A stretch of 64,000 bases of DNA, taken from the NCBI GenBank assembly GCA_030431485.1, contig JAUIIR010000008.1:1-64000 (forward strand), written 5' to 3'. Positions 9,602 to 19,845 of the stretch are shown in pieces. A model generated the notes under the pieces. The model was not told where the DNA came from. It made no database searches and was given only the letters and a program-made list of their open reading frames with translations. Source of the DNA: Alphaproteobacteria bacterium. GTDB lineage: Bacteria; Pseudomonadota; Alphaproteobacteria; Rhodobacterales; Rhodobacteraceae. The number at the start of each line of letters is the position of its first letter. The first letter of the stretch is position 1. Position numbers and translations under genes: made by a program.

Positions 9602-11185
9602 ATGTCTTACAGACTTCTTTCAAGTGCTGCAGCGCTGGCTTTGACCGCAGGCGTAGCACAGGCCGATTACACGCTTCACGTCATTCACATCAACGATTTG
9701 CACAGCCGTATTGAACCGATTAACCGCTTCGATTCGACATGTTCGGCCGAAGATAATGCCGAGGGCAAATGCTTTGGTGGCGTGGCGCGCGTGAAGACCA
9801 TGATCGACCAGCTGCGTGCGGAACTGGATGGCGAGAACGTGATCGTCGTTGACGCGGGTGACCAGTATCAGGGGTCGCTGATGCACACGACCTATAAAGG
9901 CGATGTCGAAGCCGAGATGATGGAGAAAATCGGATTCGACGTGATGGCTGTCGGAAACCACGAGTTCGACGATGGCGACGAAGGTTTGTTGAAGCTGATG
10001 GACAATGTGTCGTTTCCAGTAATTTCCGGCAACCTTGATGCCAGCCAGTCGAACATTCTGGCTGACAAGGTTCAGAACCATGTTGTTTTGGAAGTCGGTG
10101 GCGAGTAGATCGGCATCGTGTCTGCCTTGGCAACCGACACTGTCGAAACATCGTCCCCGTCTGATGCTCTGGTCTTCCAGGATGAGATCGACAGTATCGC
10201 GGCGGATGTTGCAACCCTGACCGAAGAGGGCGTAACCAAGATCATCGCGCTGACCCATGTCGGCTTGCCTCGGGATTTGGAAATTGCGGCGGCTGTGCCG
10301 GGTCTGGACGCTGTGGTTGGCGGGCACAGCCACACGTATCTGAGCGCCTCTGATCCCAAACGTGCGGGCGCGTATCCGACCTTTGCCAGCCAGGACGATG
10401 GCACATTGGTGCCAGTGGTGCAGGCTTATGCCTATTCCAAGTATGTGGGTCATCTGGAACTGACCTTTGATGACGACGGCAATCTGACCTATGCCGAAGG
10501 TGACACGATCCTGCTGGACGCGTCGGTTGAAGAAGATGCCGAGATCGTCGCGCGCGTGGCCGAGCTGGCGGGTCCTATCGAAGAGATGAAGACCCGCGTG
10601 GTGGCCGAGGCGGCTGACGCCATCGAAGGCAGCCGCGATGTCTGCCGGGCGATGGAATGCCCGATGGGCAATCTTGTGGCCGATGCGATGCTGGACCGCG
10701 TGAAGGATCAGGGTGTTCAGATTGCCATCCAGAACGGCGGTGGTTTGCGTGCCTCGATTGACGCAGGTGAGGTCACAATGGGGGAGGTTCTCACGGTGCT
10801 GCCGTTCCAGAACACCTTGTCGACTTTTGAGGTCACCGGAGCGCAGATCGTGGCGGCGTTGGAAAACGGTGTGAGCCAGGTTGAAGAGGGCGCAGGCCGT
10901 TTCCCGCAGGTTGCGGGCATGAGCTTTACTGTCGACCTGACACAAGAGCCAGGCAGCCGGATTTCGAACGTGATGGTGGGGGATGCTCCGATTGATCCCG
11001 AAGCGACCTATGGCGCAGTGTCCAACAACTATGTTCGCAATGGCGGAGACGGTTACCGGATGTTCCGCGATGCAATGAACGCCTACGACTACGGTCCCGA
11101 TCTTGCGGATGTGACGGCGGAATATCTGGCCGAAAACGGTCCGTACACGCCGTACACCGACGGTCGGATCACCGTGAATAAGTAA
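9602..11185 (+). pseudogene. Bifunctional metallophosphatase/5'-nucleotidase (UshA-like) interrupted by an in-frame TAG
   Basis: ORFs 9569..10108 and 10118..11185 are in the same frame, separated by one TAG (10106-10108). Joined product has a signal peptide, IHINDLHSRIEP, DAGDQYQG, GNHEFDDG, THVGLPRDLEIA, GGHSHTYL and a 5'-nucleotidase C-terminal domain (QNGGGLRASIDAGEVTMGEVLTVLPFQNTL). Confidence 0.8.
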
Positions 11186-11232
11186 GGATCGCGGCGAGCT
11201 GGGCCTTCGGGTTCGGCTCGCCTGCTCTTGCC

Positions 11233-11898
11233 ATGTGTGGACGTTTCGCCGTCACCCTTCCGCATGATGCTATGGCGCAGCTTTTCGATGCCGTGCCTGC
11301 CAATGCTCTTCCGGATGTTCCCAACTATAATATTTGCCCGACAAATCAGGTCCATGCCGTGCAGACACTGGAGGGGCAGAGACGGCTAGTCTCGATGCGT
11401 TGGGGGTTTCTGCCGCATTGGTACAAGTCAGAGTCCGGCGGGCCTTTGTTGATCAACGCGCGTGCGGAAACTCTCGCCGAGAAACCGGCTTTCAGAGCCG
11501 CTTGTCGCGAGCGTCGCTGTTTGATCCCGGCGGCCGGGTTTTACGAATGGACTAAGGATGCCGACGGCAATCGATTGCCTTGGTACATCCATCCCACAGA
11601 TGCGGATCTTCTGGTCTTTGCGGGCGTTTGGCAGGATTGGGAGCGCGAGGGGGTAACGCACCGAACCTGCGCTATCGTGACGACGGCGGCAAATAAGAGG
11701 ATGTCGACCATTCACCACCGCCAGCCCGTGACGCTGCATCCGGATGATTGGGGGCTTTGGCTGGGCGAAGCAGGGCATGGTGCGGCGGCCCTGATGCGGG
11801 CGGCACCGGAAGACGCGATGGCGTTTTATCGTGTCGATCCAAGGGTGAATTCGAACCGGGCATCGGGCCCGGATCTGATCGAACGGATTGCTGACTGA
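11233..11898 (+). CDS. SOS response-associated peptidase (SRAP/YedK/HMCES family)
   Basis: MCGRFAVT start with catalytic Cys2; YNICPTNQV, MRWGFLPHW, INARAETLAEKPAFR, RCLIPAAGFYEW. Confidence 0.95.
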   Translation: MCGRFAVTLPHDAMAQLFDAVPANALPDVPNYNICPTNQVHAVQTLEGQRRLVSMRWGFLPHWYKSESGGPLLINARAETLAEKPAFRAACRERRCLIPAAGFYEWTKDADGNRLPWYIHPTDADLLVFAGVWQDWEREGVTHRTCAIVTTAANKRMSTIHHRQPVTLHPDDWGLWLGEAGHGAAALMRAAPEDAMAFYRVDPRVNSNRASGPDLIERIAD

Positions 11899-11955
11899 TC
11901 GGGGTTTTCCCCGCTCCCGCTTGGCAGTAGCGTGACGCCCAAAAGGGAGGTCGCC

Positions 11956-13341
11956 ATGCCGGACGCACATATCGAAGCCACCATCTCAGCTTTGCGCGAA
12001 ATTTTGGGGGATCGGCTGTCCACAGGGGCATCGATCCTTGATCAGCACTCCCATGACGAGGCCTACACCACACCGGTCTTGCCAGATGCTGTGGTGTTCC
12101 CGGAGACAACTGAAGAGGTGTCGCAGATCCTGCGGGTTTGCTCGCAGCATGGCTGTCCTGTTGTGCCTTATGGAATCGGATCGTCCCTCGAAGGGCATGT
12201 TGTGCCTGTCAAGGGCGGGATCACGGTGGATACGAGCCGGATGAACCGCATTCTTCAGATCAATGAAAGTGATCTGGATGCCGTCGTCGAGCCCGGTGTC
12301 ACTCGGGTTCAACTGAACGACGAATTGCGGGCGACAGGGCTCATGTTTACGGTCGATCCGGGCGCGAATGCCACTCTCGGCGGCATGGCCGCAACGCGGG
12401 CATCCGGTACAAACACGGTGCGCTATGGGACGATGGCTGACAATGTTCTGGCACTTGAAGTGGTGCTGCCGGATGGGCAGATCATCGAGACCGGAAGCCG
12501 GGCGCGGAAATCCTCGACCGGATACGATCTGACGCATCTTTTTGTAGGATCCGAGGGAACGCTTGGGATCATCACAAAGCTCACCGTTAAGCTTCGCGGG
12601 CAACCCGAACACATTGCTGCCGCGACATGCGTTTTTCCCGATATTGCAGGGGCCGTCGATACTGTGATCCTTGCGATTCAGATGGGTTTGCCGATGGCCC
12701 GGATCGAGTTGTTGGACGAAGTGCAGATGCGTGGCATGAACATCTACAACCCGGATATGCCCATGCCGGAAGCGCCGCATCTGTTTCTGGAATTCCACGG
12801 TACCGAGGCCAGCGTTGCAGAACAGGTCGAAACCTTTGATGAACTGGTTGCTGAACATGGCGGCTCGGATTTCCAATGGGCGACAAGGACCGAAGACCGC
12901 AATCGGCTTTGGCAGGCCCGGCATAATGCCTACTACGCGGGGAAGGCGCTGCGCCCCGGGGGCAACAGCGTTGTGACCGATTGCTGCGTGCCGATTTCCG
13001 CGCTGGCCGAATGTCTTGCAAAGACAAAAGAGTTGATCGCCGATGCAGGGCTGATGGCTCCGATTGCAGGGCATGTTGGGGATGGAAACTTCCACCTGTT
13101 AATTCTTGTTGATCCTGAAGACGCTTCGGAGATGGCGCGCGCCGCCGACCTGGCCAATCAGGTTAATATGCTGGCGCTGGAATTTGGCGGCACTGTCAGT
13201 GGTGAGCATGGAATTGGGCTGGGAAAACGCAAATACCTCGCGCAGGAACATGGCGCAGCTTATGGGCTGATGGGTGTTCTGAAAAAAGCGATCGACCCCG
13301 GCAATATCATGAATCCGGGGAAACTCGTGACTTTGAACTGA
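11956..13341 (+). CDS. FAD-binding oxidoreductase (D-lactate dehydrogenase/glycolate oxidase GlcD-like)
   Basis: FAD_binding_4 domain (PVVPYGIGSSLEGH), VDPGANATLGGMAATRASGTNTVRYGT, GSEGTLGIITKLTVKL, SGEHGIGLGKRKYL. SD AGGGAGG upstream of the ATG. Confidence 0.92.
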   Translation: MPDAHIEATISALREILGDRLSTGASILDQHSHDEAYTTPVLPDAVVFPETTEEVSQILRVCSQHGCPVVPYGIGSSLEGHVVPVKGGITVDTSRMNRILQINESDLDAVVEPGVTRVQLNDELRATGLMFTVDPGANATLGGMAATRASGTNTVRYGTMADNVLALEVVLPDGQIIETGSRARKSSTGYDLTHLFVGSEGTLGIITKLTVKLRGQPEHIAAATCVFPDIAGAVDTVILAIQMGLPMARIELLDEVQMRGMNIYNPDMPMPEAPHLFLEFHGTEASVAEQVETFDELVAEHGGSDFQWATRTEDRNRLWQARHNAYYAGKALRPGGNSVVTDCCVPISALAECLAKTKELIADAGLMAPIAGHVGDGNFHLLILVDPEDASEMARAADLANQVNMLALEFGGTVSGEHGIGLGKRKYLAQEHGAAYGLMGVLKKAIDPGNIMNPGKLVTLN

Positions 13342-13532
13342 AATTGGTGGGGAATACGTGACTGCGCCCTCGCGCCGACGCGGCGGGAACCATGGGTATT
13401 CGTCACATCAACGGCACCGCGCGGGCTGTATTACACACTTGAACCGGGAACGCTGCGTCACAACGTTTATGTCGTAGCGTCCCGGTGTCTTGTTTCGGGC
13501 AAAGATCCGGTAAACACGTGGGACCACCGGAA

Positions 13533-15443
13533 ATGACGCGTGACAACATGGGAGGGTTCACCGTGACATTGGCGAGTTTCGAAGGCCGCGCAGCGATAGA
13601 AGCGGAGATGCCGTGGGCGCAACGGGATGTGCCCGCAACGCTTTTCGGCCAATTAAGCAAGACGGCTTCCGCCTTCCCGAACCGCTCGGCGATCAGTTAT
13701 CAGCTTCTTTCCGGTCCGACAGACAAAGCGGAAACACTCACCTGGGCAGAGCTGCTGTCGAAATCGGTTCAGGCCGCGAACCTGTTCCGCAAGTTGGGAA
13801 TCGGTGAAAATGATGTGGTGGCCTATGTGCTGCCCAACAGCAATGAAACCGTGCTGACGCTTTTGGGCGGAGCGATTGCCGGAATCGTCAACCCGATCAA
13901 CCCACTTTTGGAACCAGAGCAGATTGCGTCGATCCTGCGCGAAACCGAAGCCAAGGTGGTTGTCACGCTGAAGGCGTTTCCGAAGACGGACGTCCCGCAG
14001 AAGGTTGCGGAAGCCTGCAGACATGCTCCGAAGGTGCAGACCGTTCTCGAGGTTGACCTGAACCGCTATCTGACGCCGCCGAAGTCCTGGATTGTTCCGT
14101 TGGTCCGCCCGAAGAACCCCGGTGGGCATCATGCAGATGTTCTGAATTTCAATGCCGAGTTGAAAAAGCAAAACACGACGCTCGATTTTGCGGACAGCAC
14201 AGGCGATCGCATTGCGGCCTATTTCCATACCGGCGGCACGACCGGCATGCCGAAAGTGGTTCAGCATAAATATTCCGGCATGATGTATAACGGCTGGATC
14301 GGCAACACGGTGCTGTTTACCGAAAAAGACACCATGATCTGCCCGCTGCCGCTGTTCCACGTTATGGCGACTCAGGCGCTTTTGATGTCGGCCATCGTAT
14401 CTGGGTCGCATGTCGTGTTCCCAACGCCTCAGGGATATCGTGGCGCAGGGGTGATGGATAATTTCTGGAAGCTCTGTGAGCGCTGGAAAGTGACCTATAT
14501 GATCACCGTACCTACGGCGGTCGCGGCCTTGATGCAGCGTCCAGTCAATGCGGATATCTCAACAGTACAATTTGCCATTTCCGGCTCTGCTCCGATGCCG
14601 GTCGAACTATTCCGGCGCTTCGAGGAAAGCTGTGGTCTGTCGATCTGCGAAGGCTACGGCATGACCGAGGCAACCTGTCTGGTGTCGATCAACCCGCCGG
14701 ACGGACAAAAGAAAATCGGATCTGTCGGAGTGCCATTCCCGTATACGGACGTGAAAATCCTGACCATTCGCGATGGTGCGGTGGTAGAATGTGCAACCGA
14801 TGAAATTGGCGAAATCTGCGTCTCAAGCCCAGGTGTTTATGCGGGTAATACTTACACGGAAGCCGCCAAGAATGCTGACCTCTATCATCACGATATCTAC
14901 CTGCGGACGGGCGACCTCGGGCGTATTGACGTGGATGGCTATCTGTGGATCACGGGCCGGGCCAAAGACCTGATCATCCGCGGCGGTCACAATATTGATC
15001 CCGCCGATATCGAGGATGCTTTGCTGGCTCATCCTTCAGTTGCTGTGGCAGGTGCAATTGGACAGCCAGATGCGCATGCAGGCGAGTTGCCATGTGCGTT
15101 TGTCGAATTGGTCGATGGGGCAAGCGTGAGCGAGGAGGAATTGCTGGAGCATTGCAAGGTCCATGTTCACGAGCGGGCGGCTATTCCCAAGCACATGACC
15201 ATTTTGCCTGAGTTGCCAAAGACCGCTGTGGGTAAAGTATTCAAACCTGACCTGCGCAAAATGGCGATCATTCGGGTTTTCAATGCGGAATTGGACAAGC
15301 AGGGTTTGCCAGCCCGGGTTGTTTCGGTAATCGATGACAAGAAGCGCGGTCTGGTTGCGCAGGTTGAGATGCACGGAGCGGCGGAAGACGATGTTTCGCA
15401 TTGTCTTGGCCAATTCACGAATGGCTGGGACGTCGCGGCCTAA
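13533..15443 (+). CDS. Acyl-CoA synthetase (AMP-dependent synthetase/ligase family)
   Basis: AYFHTGGTTGMPKVVQHK AMP-binding motif, EGYGMTEATCLVSINPP, YLRTGDLGRIDVDGYLWITGRAKDLIIRGGHNIDP. Confidence 0.93.
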   Translation: MTRDNMGGFTVTLASFEGRAAIEAEMPWAQRDVPATLFGQLSKTASAFPNRSAISYQLLSGPTDKAETLTWAELLSKSVQAANLFRKLGIGENDVVAYVLPNSNETVLTLLGGAIAGIVNPINPLLEPEQIASILRETEAKVVVTLKAFPKTDVPQKVAEACRHAPKVQTVLEVDLNRYLTPPKSWIVPLVRPKNPGGHHADVLNFNAELKKQNTTLDFADSTGDRIAAYFHTGGTTGMPKVVQHKYSGMMYNGWIGNTVLFTEKDTMICPLPLFHVMATQALLMSAIVSGSHVVFPTPQGYRGAGVMDNFWKLCERWKVTYMITVPTAVAALMQRPVNADISTVQFAISGSAPMPVELFRRFEESCGLSICEGYGMTEATCLVSINPPDGQKKIGSVGVPFPYTDVKILTIRDGAVVECATDEIGEICVSSPGVYAGNTYTEAAKNADLYHHDIYLRTGDLGRIDVDGYLWITGRAKDLIIRGGHNIDPADIEDALLAHPSVAVAGAIGQPDAHAGELPCAFVELVDGASVSEEELLEHCKVHVHERAAIPKHMTILPELPKTAVGKVFKPDLRKMAIIRVFNAELDKQGLPARVVSVIDDKKRGLVAQVEMHGAAEDDVSHCLGQFTNGWDVAA

Positions 15444-15526
15444 GCCCTCATACCCAATCAAATTAGGGCTGTATCGGATCGGCAGAGCCGATCCGATTTG
15501 CGCGCGCCTTTGGCGCGCTCTTTTTT
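15443..15526 (+). terminator. Multi-hairpin terminator after the acyl-CoA synthetase gene
   Basis: AGCCCT/AGGGCT, perfect 11-bp ATCGGATCGGC-AGA-GCCGATCCGAT, then GCGCGCC-TTT-GGCGCGC followed by TCTTTTTT. Confidence 0.8.
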
Positions 15527-15586
15527 GCATATTTCGAAAAAGAAGAAGGAGTGGCGAGCCTTTTCCGGAATGCGAAACCGGTGCTG

Positions 15587-17005
15587 TCAGCCTGTGATGG
15601 GGTCGATCAGTGTCACTGGCAGGTTCAACGCCTGCTCGAGCGTGTGGGCGACCTGTAGCAACCGTGCCTCACCCCGCGGTGGTCCAATCAGTTGCAGTCC
15701 AACCGGCATGCCGGATGGGGTGAAACCAACGGGCAAAGAAAGAGCTGGCAGGCCGGCAACCGTTGCAAGAAATGCGAATTGCAACCAGTCGATATAGTCG
15801 CGCATTGGCCGACCCGCGACTTCGCTTGGATACTCAATCTCGACGGGCAGCGGGGCAAGGCCATTGACCGGGCAGGCGAGAACGTCATGGGTTTCAAAGA
15901 AAGCCGCCATGGTATTGTAAATCGCAGACCGGTTGCGTTCGGCCTGAACGTAATCGTCGAATGTCATAGCGCGCGCGTCGGTGAGGTTACCTTTGATGGT
16001 GTCTTTGTAGTGACGGGTGACGCTTTCTGGCGTGACCTGATAGCTGCCCATAAACGACAGGCATCGCAGGGCGCGGAATGCCTCATCAAGCCGGGGCAGA
16101 TCGGGGCAGTAGTCTTCGACCGTAATGGACGGCAGGCGCAGGCTGTTGATCGCTCCGCGCAGGACGGTGTCGATCTCGGATGTGACCGCCGCAAAACCGT
16201 TCAGATCTGATGTGTAGGCGATACGAATGTTGCCCGCATCCTGCCGCGTGGTTTCCTGATAGGGCCGATCGGGCGCTGGAAAAGAGATGGGCCAGATCGG
16301 ATCAAATCCCGCCATTGCGTCGAGAAAGAGCGCACAATCGAGAACATCGCGGGCCATCGGGCCATCGACGCCGCCATTGGTAAATCCCAAATGCGCAGAA
16401 CTGCCTCCTGCGATACCGGGCGAGGGGCGTAAACCCACAATGCCGCAATAATTGGCTGGGCTGCGCAGACTGCCTCCGAAATCGGAGCCGTGGCTGAGCC
16501 AAAGCTCGCCGGTGGCCAGAGACACGGCGGCACCTCCGGATGAGCCCGCCGCGTTCATCGCGGTGTTCCACGGGTTCCGCGTCGCGCCGAAGACGGCATT
16601 GAACGTGTTGGCGCCTGCACCCAATTCAGGCGTGTTGGTTTTTCCCAAGACAACTCCGCCACGGTCTTCTAGGCGAAGCACCAGCGGGTCTGAAGCGGTT
16701 GGAACATGGTTTGCCATGCCCTTGGTTCCGAAGGTGGTCCTGACGCCTTCAACCGGAGAAAGGTCTTTGATACCGATGGGAAGGCCGGCAAGCAGGCTGT
16801 CTTTAGGTGCCGTTCTCGAACGGGCGCGCTCCGGGCAGCGCGTGACCACCGCGTTGACCTTCGGTTCGACCTGATCCATCCGGGTCAGGCTGGCCTCGAT
16901 AAGGTCTGGCGTGGTCACCTCGCCGCTGCGCAAAAGAGCAACGATTTCCCGCGCAGGTTTGGCGCAGAGCTCAGGCCCGGTGAAGGTCGTATCAGGCCGT
17001 GTCAC
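15587..17005 (-). CDS. Amidase (amidase signature family)
   Basis: GIKDLSPVEGVRTTFGTK, NPWNTAMNAAGSSGGAAVSLATGELWLSHGSDFGGSLRSPANYCGIVGLRPS. Confidence 0.92.
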   Translation of the reverse strand: MTRPDTTFTGPELCAKPAREIVALLRSGEVTTPDLIEASLTRMDQVEPKVNAVVTRCPERARSRTAPKDSLLAGLPIGIKDLSPVEGVRTTFGTKGMANHVPTASDPLVLRLEDRGGVVLGKTNTPELGAGANTFNAVFGATRNPWNTAMNAAGSSGGAAVSLATGELWLSHGSDFGGSLRSPANYCGIVGLRPSPGIAGGSSAHLGFTNGGVDGPMARDVLDCALFLDAMAGFDPIWPISFPAPDRPYQETTRQDAGNIRIAYTSDLNGFAAVTSEIDTVLRGAINSLRLPSITVEDYCPDLPRLDEAFRALRCLSFMGSYQVTPESVTRHYKDTIKGNLTDARAMTFDDYVQAERNRSAIYNTMAAFFETHDVLACPVNGLAPLPVEIEYPSEVAGRPMRDYIDWLQFAFLATVAGLPALSLPVGFTPSGMPVGLQLIGPPRGEARLLQVAHTLEQALNLPVTLIDPITG

Positions 17006-17322
17006 GATCCGCAGAACATTTCATGCAGATGGGAAATCAGCCGTGCTGTGTTGCTGTCACTCAGGCTGTAATAAATTGTCTTGCCATCGCGCCGTGTCTT
17101 GACCAGATTTTCGTCGCGCAGGCGGGCGAGCATCTGACTCACAGCGGCTTGGCGGATATTGAGCAGCGATTCCAGTTCGCCGACAGACTTTTCACCTGCA
17201 CCTAGGTGACAGAGGATCATCAGACGGCCTTCATGTGCAAGCGTCTTGAGGTACGCTGCCGCCTGTTCCGCGCTTTGCGCCATGTCCTCTACCGCCGCTG
17301 GCGCAACACTCGCATCTTTCAT
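17002..17322 (-). CDS. ArsR-family (winged helix) transcriptional regulator
   Basis: AAYLKTLAHEGRLMILCHLGAGEKSVGELESLLNIRQAAVSQMLARLRDENLVKTRRDGKTIYYSLSD. Confidence 0.9.
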   Translation of the reverse strand: MKDASVAPAAVEDMAQSAEQAAAYLKTLAHEGRLMILCHLGAGEKSVGELESLLNIRQAAVSQMLARLRDENLVKTRRDGKTIYYSLSDSNTARLISHLHEMFCGS

Positions 17323-17380
17323 CGGACGTTCCCCAATAATCCTGACGCGTTTTACACTGACAGTGGGAGGTTTCAAAGGG

Positions 17381-18628
17381 TTATCCCGCGGAACCGCCAT
17401 CAGGGCGTGTTGGAGCGCCGCCGGTGAACCGATTGCCGTTGCTGTAATCACACGGTGCCTCTTGCATCTGCAGATGCAAACCCTTGCCAGTATAGGGGTG
17501 CGCGCGCGCCAGATCTTCGTCGATCTCGATGCCGAGGCCGGGCATATCAGGGGCGGTGATATATCCGTCCTGAACCTTGATCGTGTCGCGGATCAGGTTG
17601 GCATGGAACGGAGTTTCGATGGTTTCAGCCAACAGCACGTTGGGGATTGAGATGCAGAGATGTACATTGGCCGCCCACTCAACGGGGCCTGCATAGAGAT
17701 GCGGGGCCATTTCTGCGTTGAAGGCCTCGGCCATGCCGGCGAGTTTTTTCATCTCCCAGATACCGCCTGCGCGACCCAGAGCCGGTTGCAGGATTTTGGC
17801 TCCTCCTGTGCGCAGCAACGTGGCGAATTCGGCTTTTGTTGTCAGCCGCTCGCCTGTTGCGATGGGAATGCGGACGGCGCGCGCAACTTCAGCGAATTCA
17901 AGCAGGTTGTCAGGGGGGATCGGTTCTTCGTACCAAAGCGGCAAATATGGCTCGATCGCCTGTCCCAGACGGATCGCGCCGGACGTGGTGAACTGTCCGT
18001 GGGTGCCAAAGAGCAGATCCGCTTTATCGCCCACGGCAGATCGGATGGCTTTGCACATTTCGACCGAGAGTGAAATGTCCGTGAGCGCAGGCTGATGGCC
18101 GCCGTGGATGGTGTAGGGACCCGCCGGGTCGAACTTAAGCGCGGTAAAGCCTTGGCGCAGATATTCAAGTGCAGCTTCTGCCTGCGCGTCTGGGTCTGTC
18201 CAGAAACCGTCTAGGTCATGGTGTGGCAGTGGATAGAGATACGTATAGGCGCGCACTTTTGGGGTCATCCGCCCGCCCAAGAGCGCCCAGACCGGGCGTC
18301 CACGCGTCTTGCCGAGAATATCCCAGCAGGCGATTTCGAGCCCGGAAAAAGCCCCCATGACTGTCAGGTCGGGACGTTGGGTAAAGCCCGCCGAGTAAGC
18401 GCGGCGGAACATAAGTTCGATATTCTCAGGGTTTTCGCCACGCATGTGCCGATCGAACACATCCTCGATCACGGCTTTCATCGCGTCGGGGCCAACTGAT
18501 GACGCGTAGCATTCGCCCCAACCGGTGATGCCGGTGTCTGTGCTTACTTTGACCAGCGTCCAATATCGTCCACCCCAGCCAGGTGCCGGTGGGGCGGTGG
18601 TGATCACATCGACCGCGTGGAGTTTCAT
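17381..18628 (-). CDS. Mandelate racemase/muconate lactonizing enzyme family protein (sugar-acid dehydratase-like)
   Basis: Enolase-superfamily layout: TGWGECYASS, LEIACWDILGKTRGRPVWALLGG, FDPAGPY, WYEEPIPPDN, ATGERLTTKAEF, GRAGGIWEMKKLAGMAEAF. Confidence 0.88.
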   Translation of the reverse strand: MKLHAVDVITTAPPAPGWGGRYWTLVKVSTDTGITGWGECYASSVGPDAMKAVIEDVFDRHMRGENPENIELMFRRAYSAGFTQRPDLTVMGAFSGLEIACWDILGKTRGRPVWALLGGRMTPKVRAYTYLYPLPHHDLDGFWTDPDAQAEAALEYLRQGFTALKFDPAGPYTIHGGHQPALTDISLSVEMCKAIRSAVGDKADLLFGTHGQFTTSGAIRLGQAIEPYLPLWYEEPIPPDNLLEFAEVARAVRIPIATGERLTTKAEFATLLRTGGAKILQPALGRAGGIWEMKKLAGMAEAFNAEMAPHLYAGPVEWAANVHLCISIPNVLLAETIETPFHANLIRDTIKVQDGYITAPDMPGLGIEIDEDLARAHPYTGKGLHLQMQEAPCDYSNGNRFTGGAPTRPDGGSAG

Positions 18629-18691
18629 GAGAAGCCCTTTCTCGTCGGGGTGGCACGGCGTCGACAAAAATGCACGGACGTCTGGCGTTGG

Positions 18692-19771
18692 TCAAAAGAG
18701 GATCACGTTGCGTTTGGCACCCCCAGCCTTAGTGTCGGCAATGGCCTCGTTGATCCGATCCAAAGACCAGCGGCCCGACACCAGTTCATCCAGTTTGAGC
18801 CGGCCCTGTCGATAGAGGTCGGCAAGCCAGGGGATGTCGCGGCGGATCACAACGTCGCCCATTTTAGACCCCACCATACCCTGCGCCATGTAGGCGAGCA
18901 CAACGGGCTCGTATTCGGCCATCGCACCGGAATGCGGCATGCCGATCATAACCATACGACCACCCCATCCCATATATCGAGTTGCGGTGTTATATGCGGG
19001 GATCGCTCCGACAGTGACCGCAATCAGATCAGCCCCCCGTCCGAGTATGCGCATAACCTGTTTCCACGGAGCTTTTCCGGTGGCCAGCACACCATCAGTG
19101 GCACCGAATGTCTTGGCCGTCTCCAGCTTGTCTTCGGTCATGTCGACGGCCACGATCCGCCGAGCGCCGGCTATGCGCGCACCCTGGATGGCATTGAGGC
19201 CAACACCACCCGCACCGATCACGACAACGTCCTCTCCTGCCCGCAGGTGCCCTGCATTTACAATAGCGCCTACTCCAGTGATGACACCGCAGGCCATCAG
19301 AGCCACAGCTTCGGGTGGCATGTCGTCGGGCAGGGGAACGACCTGGCTCTGATCGACGACAACACGTTCAGCGAAGGCACCACAATTCATCGCTTGCACA
19401 ACGGGTGTCCCATCCAAACGGGTGATGGTTGAGGCATCACTGCCGGGCGTTTCGCAGATCGTTGGCTTGCCGCTGGCGCAGTTCGGACAACTCCCGCAGG
19501 ATTTTATGAGCGTGACGACGACGCGTTGTCCTTCGGCCAATCCGCTGACACCCGGTCCGACGGCAGACACACGACCAGCCGCTTCGTGACCGTACACTGC
19601 CGGTAGGTCTCCGCCCCAAGCGCCTTCGGCGAAATGGATGTCCGAGTGGCAGATCGCCACCGCTTCGAGAGTCACTTCGATCTCTCCAGCCCCTGGGGCG
19701 CGGAGATCAAGCTCTTCAAGTTGCAGAGGCTGTCCAAATTCGGTGCAGACGGCGGCGGTGATACGGGTCAT
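18692..19771 (-). CDS. Zinc-dependent alcohol dehydrogenase (class III/AdhC-like MDR)
   Basis: CHSDIHFAEGAWGGDLPAVYGHEAAGRV, CGSCPNCASGKPTICE, VVIGAGGVGLNAIQGARIAGA. Confidence 0.92.
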   Translation of the reverse strand: MTRITAAVCTEFGQPLQLEELDLRAPGAGEIEVTLEAVAICHSDIHFAEGAWGGDLPAVYGHEAAGRVSAVGPGVSGLAEGQRVVVTLIKSCGSCPNCASGKPTICETPGSDASTITRLDGTPVVQAMNCGAFAERVVVDQSQVVPLPDDMPPEAVALMACGVITGVGAIVNAGHLRAGEDVVVIGAGGVGLNAIQGARIAGARRIVAVDMTEDKLETAKTFGATDGVLATGKAPWKQVMRILGRGADLIAVTVGAIPAYNTATRYMGWGGRMVMIGMPHSGAMAEYEPVVLAYMAQGMVGSKMGDVVIRRDIPWLADLYRQGRLKLDELVSGRWSLDRINEAIADTKAGGAKRNVILF

Positions 19772-19845
19772 GAAGCCTCCCTTTTATGGCTGGCAACCTG
19801 TGCCGCGTTTCATGCAAGCGCAAGTGGGAACTCGACCGCTATCTG

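Noticed and set aside
9620-10945. 441-aa ORF antisense to the 5'-nucleotidase
   Set aside because: No recognisable domains; shadow frame opposite a clearly conserved gene.
10118-11185. ORF as an independent second nucleotidase gene
   Set aside because: It starts in the middle of the metallophosphatase domain in the same frame as the upstream ORF; better explained by one gene with a nonsense codon.
11986-13095. 369-aa ORF antisense to the FAD-linked oxidoreductase
   Set aside because: Shadow ORF; sense frame has full family motifs and a good SD.
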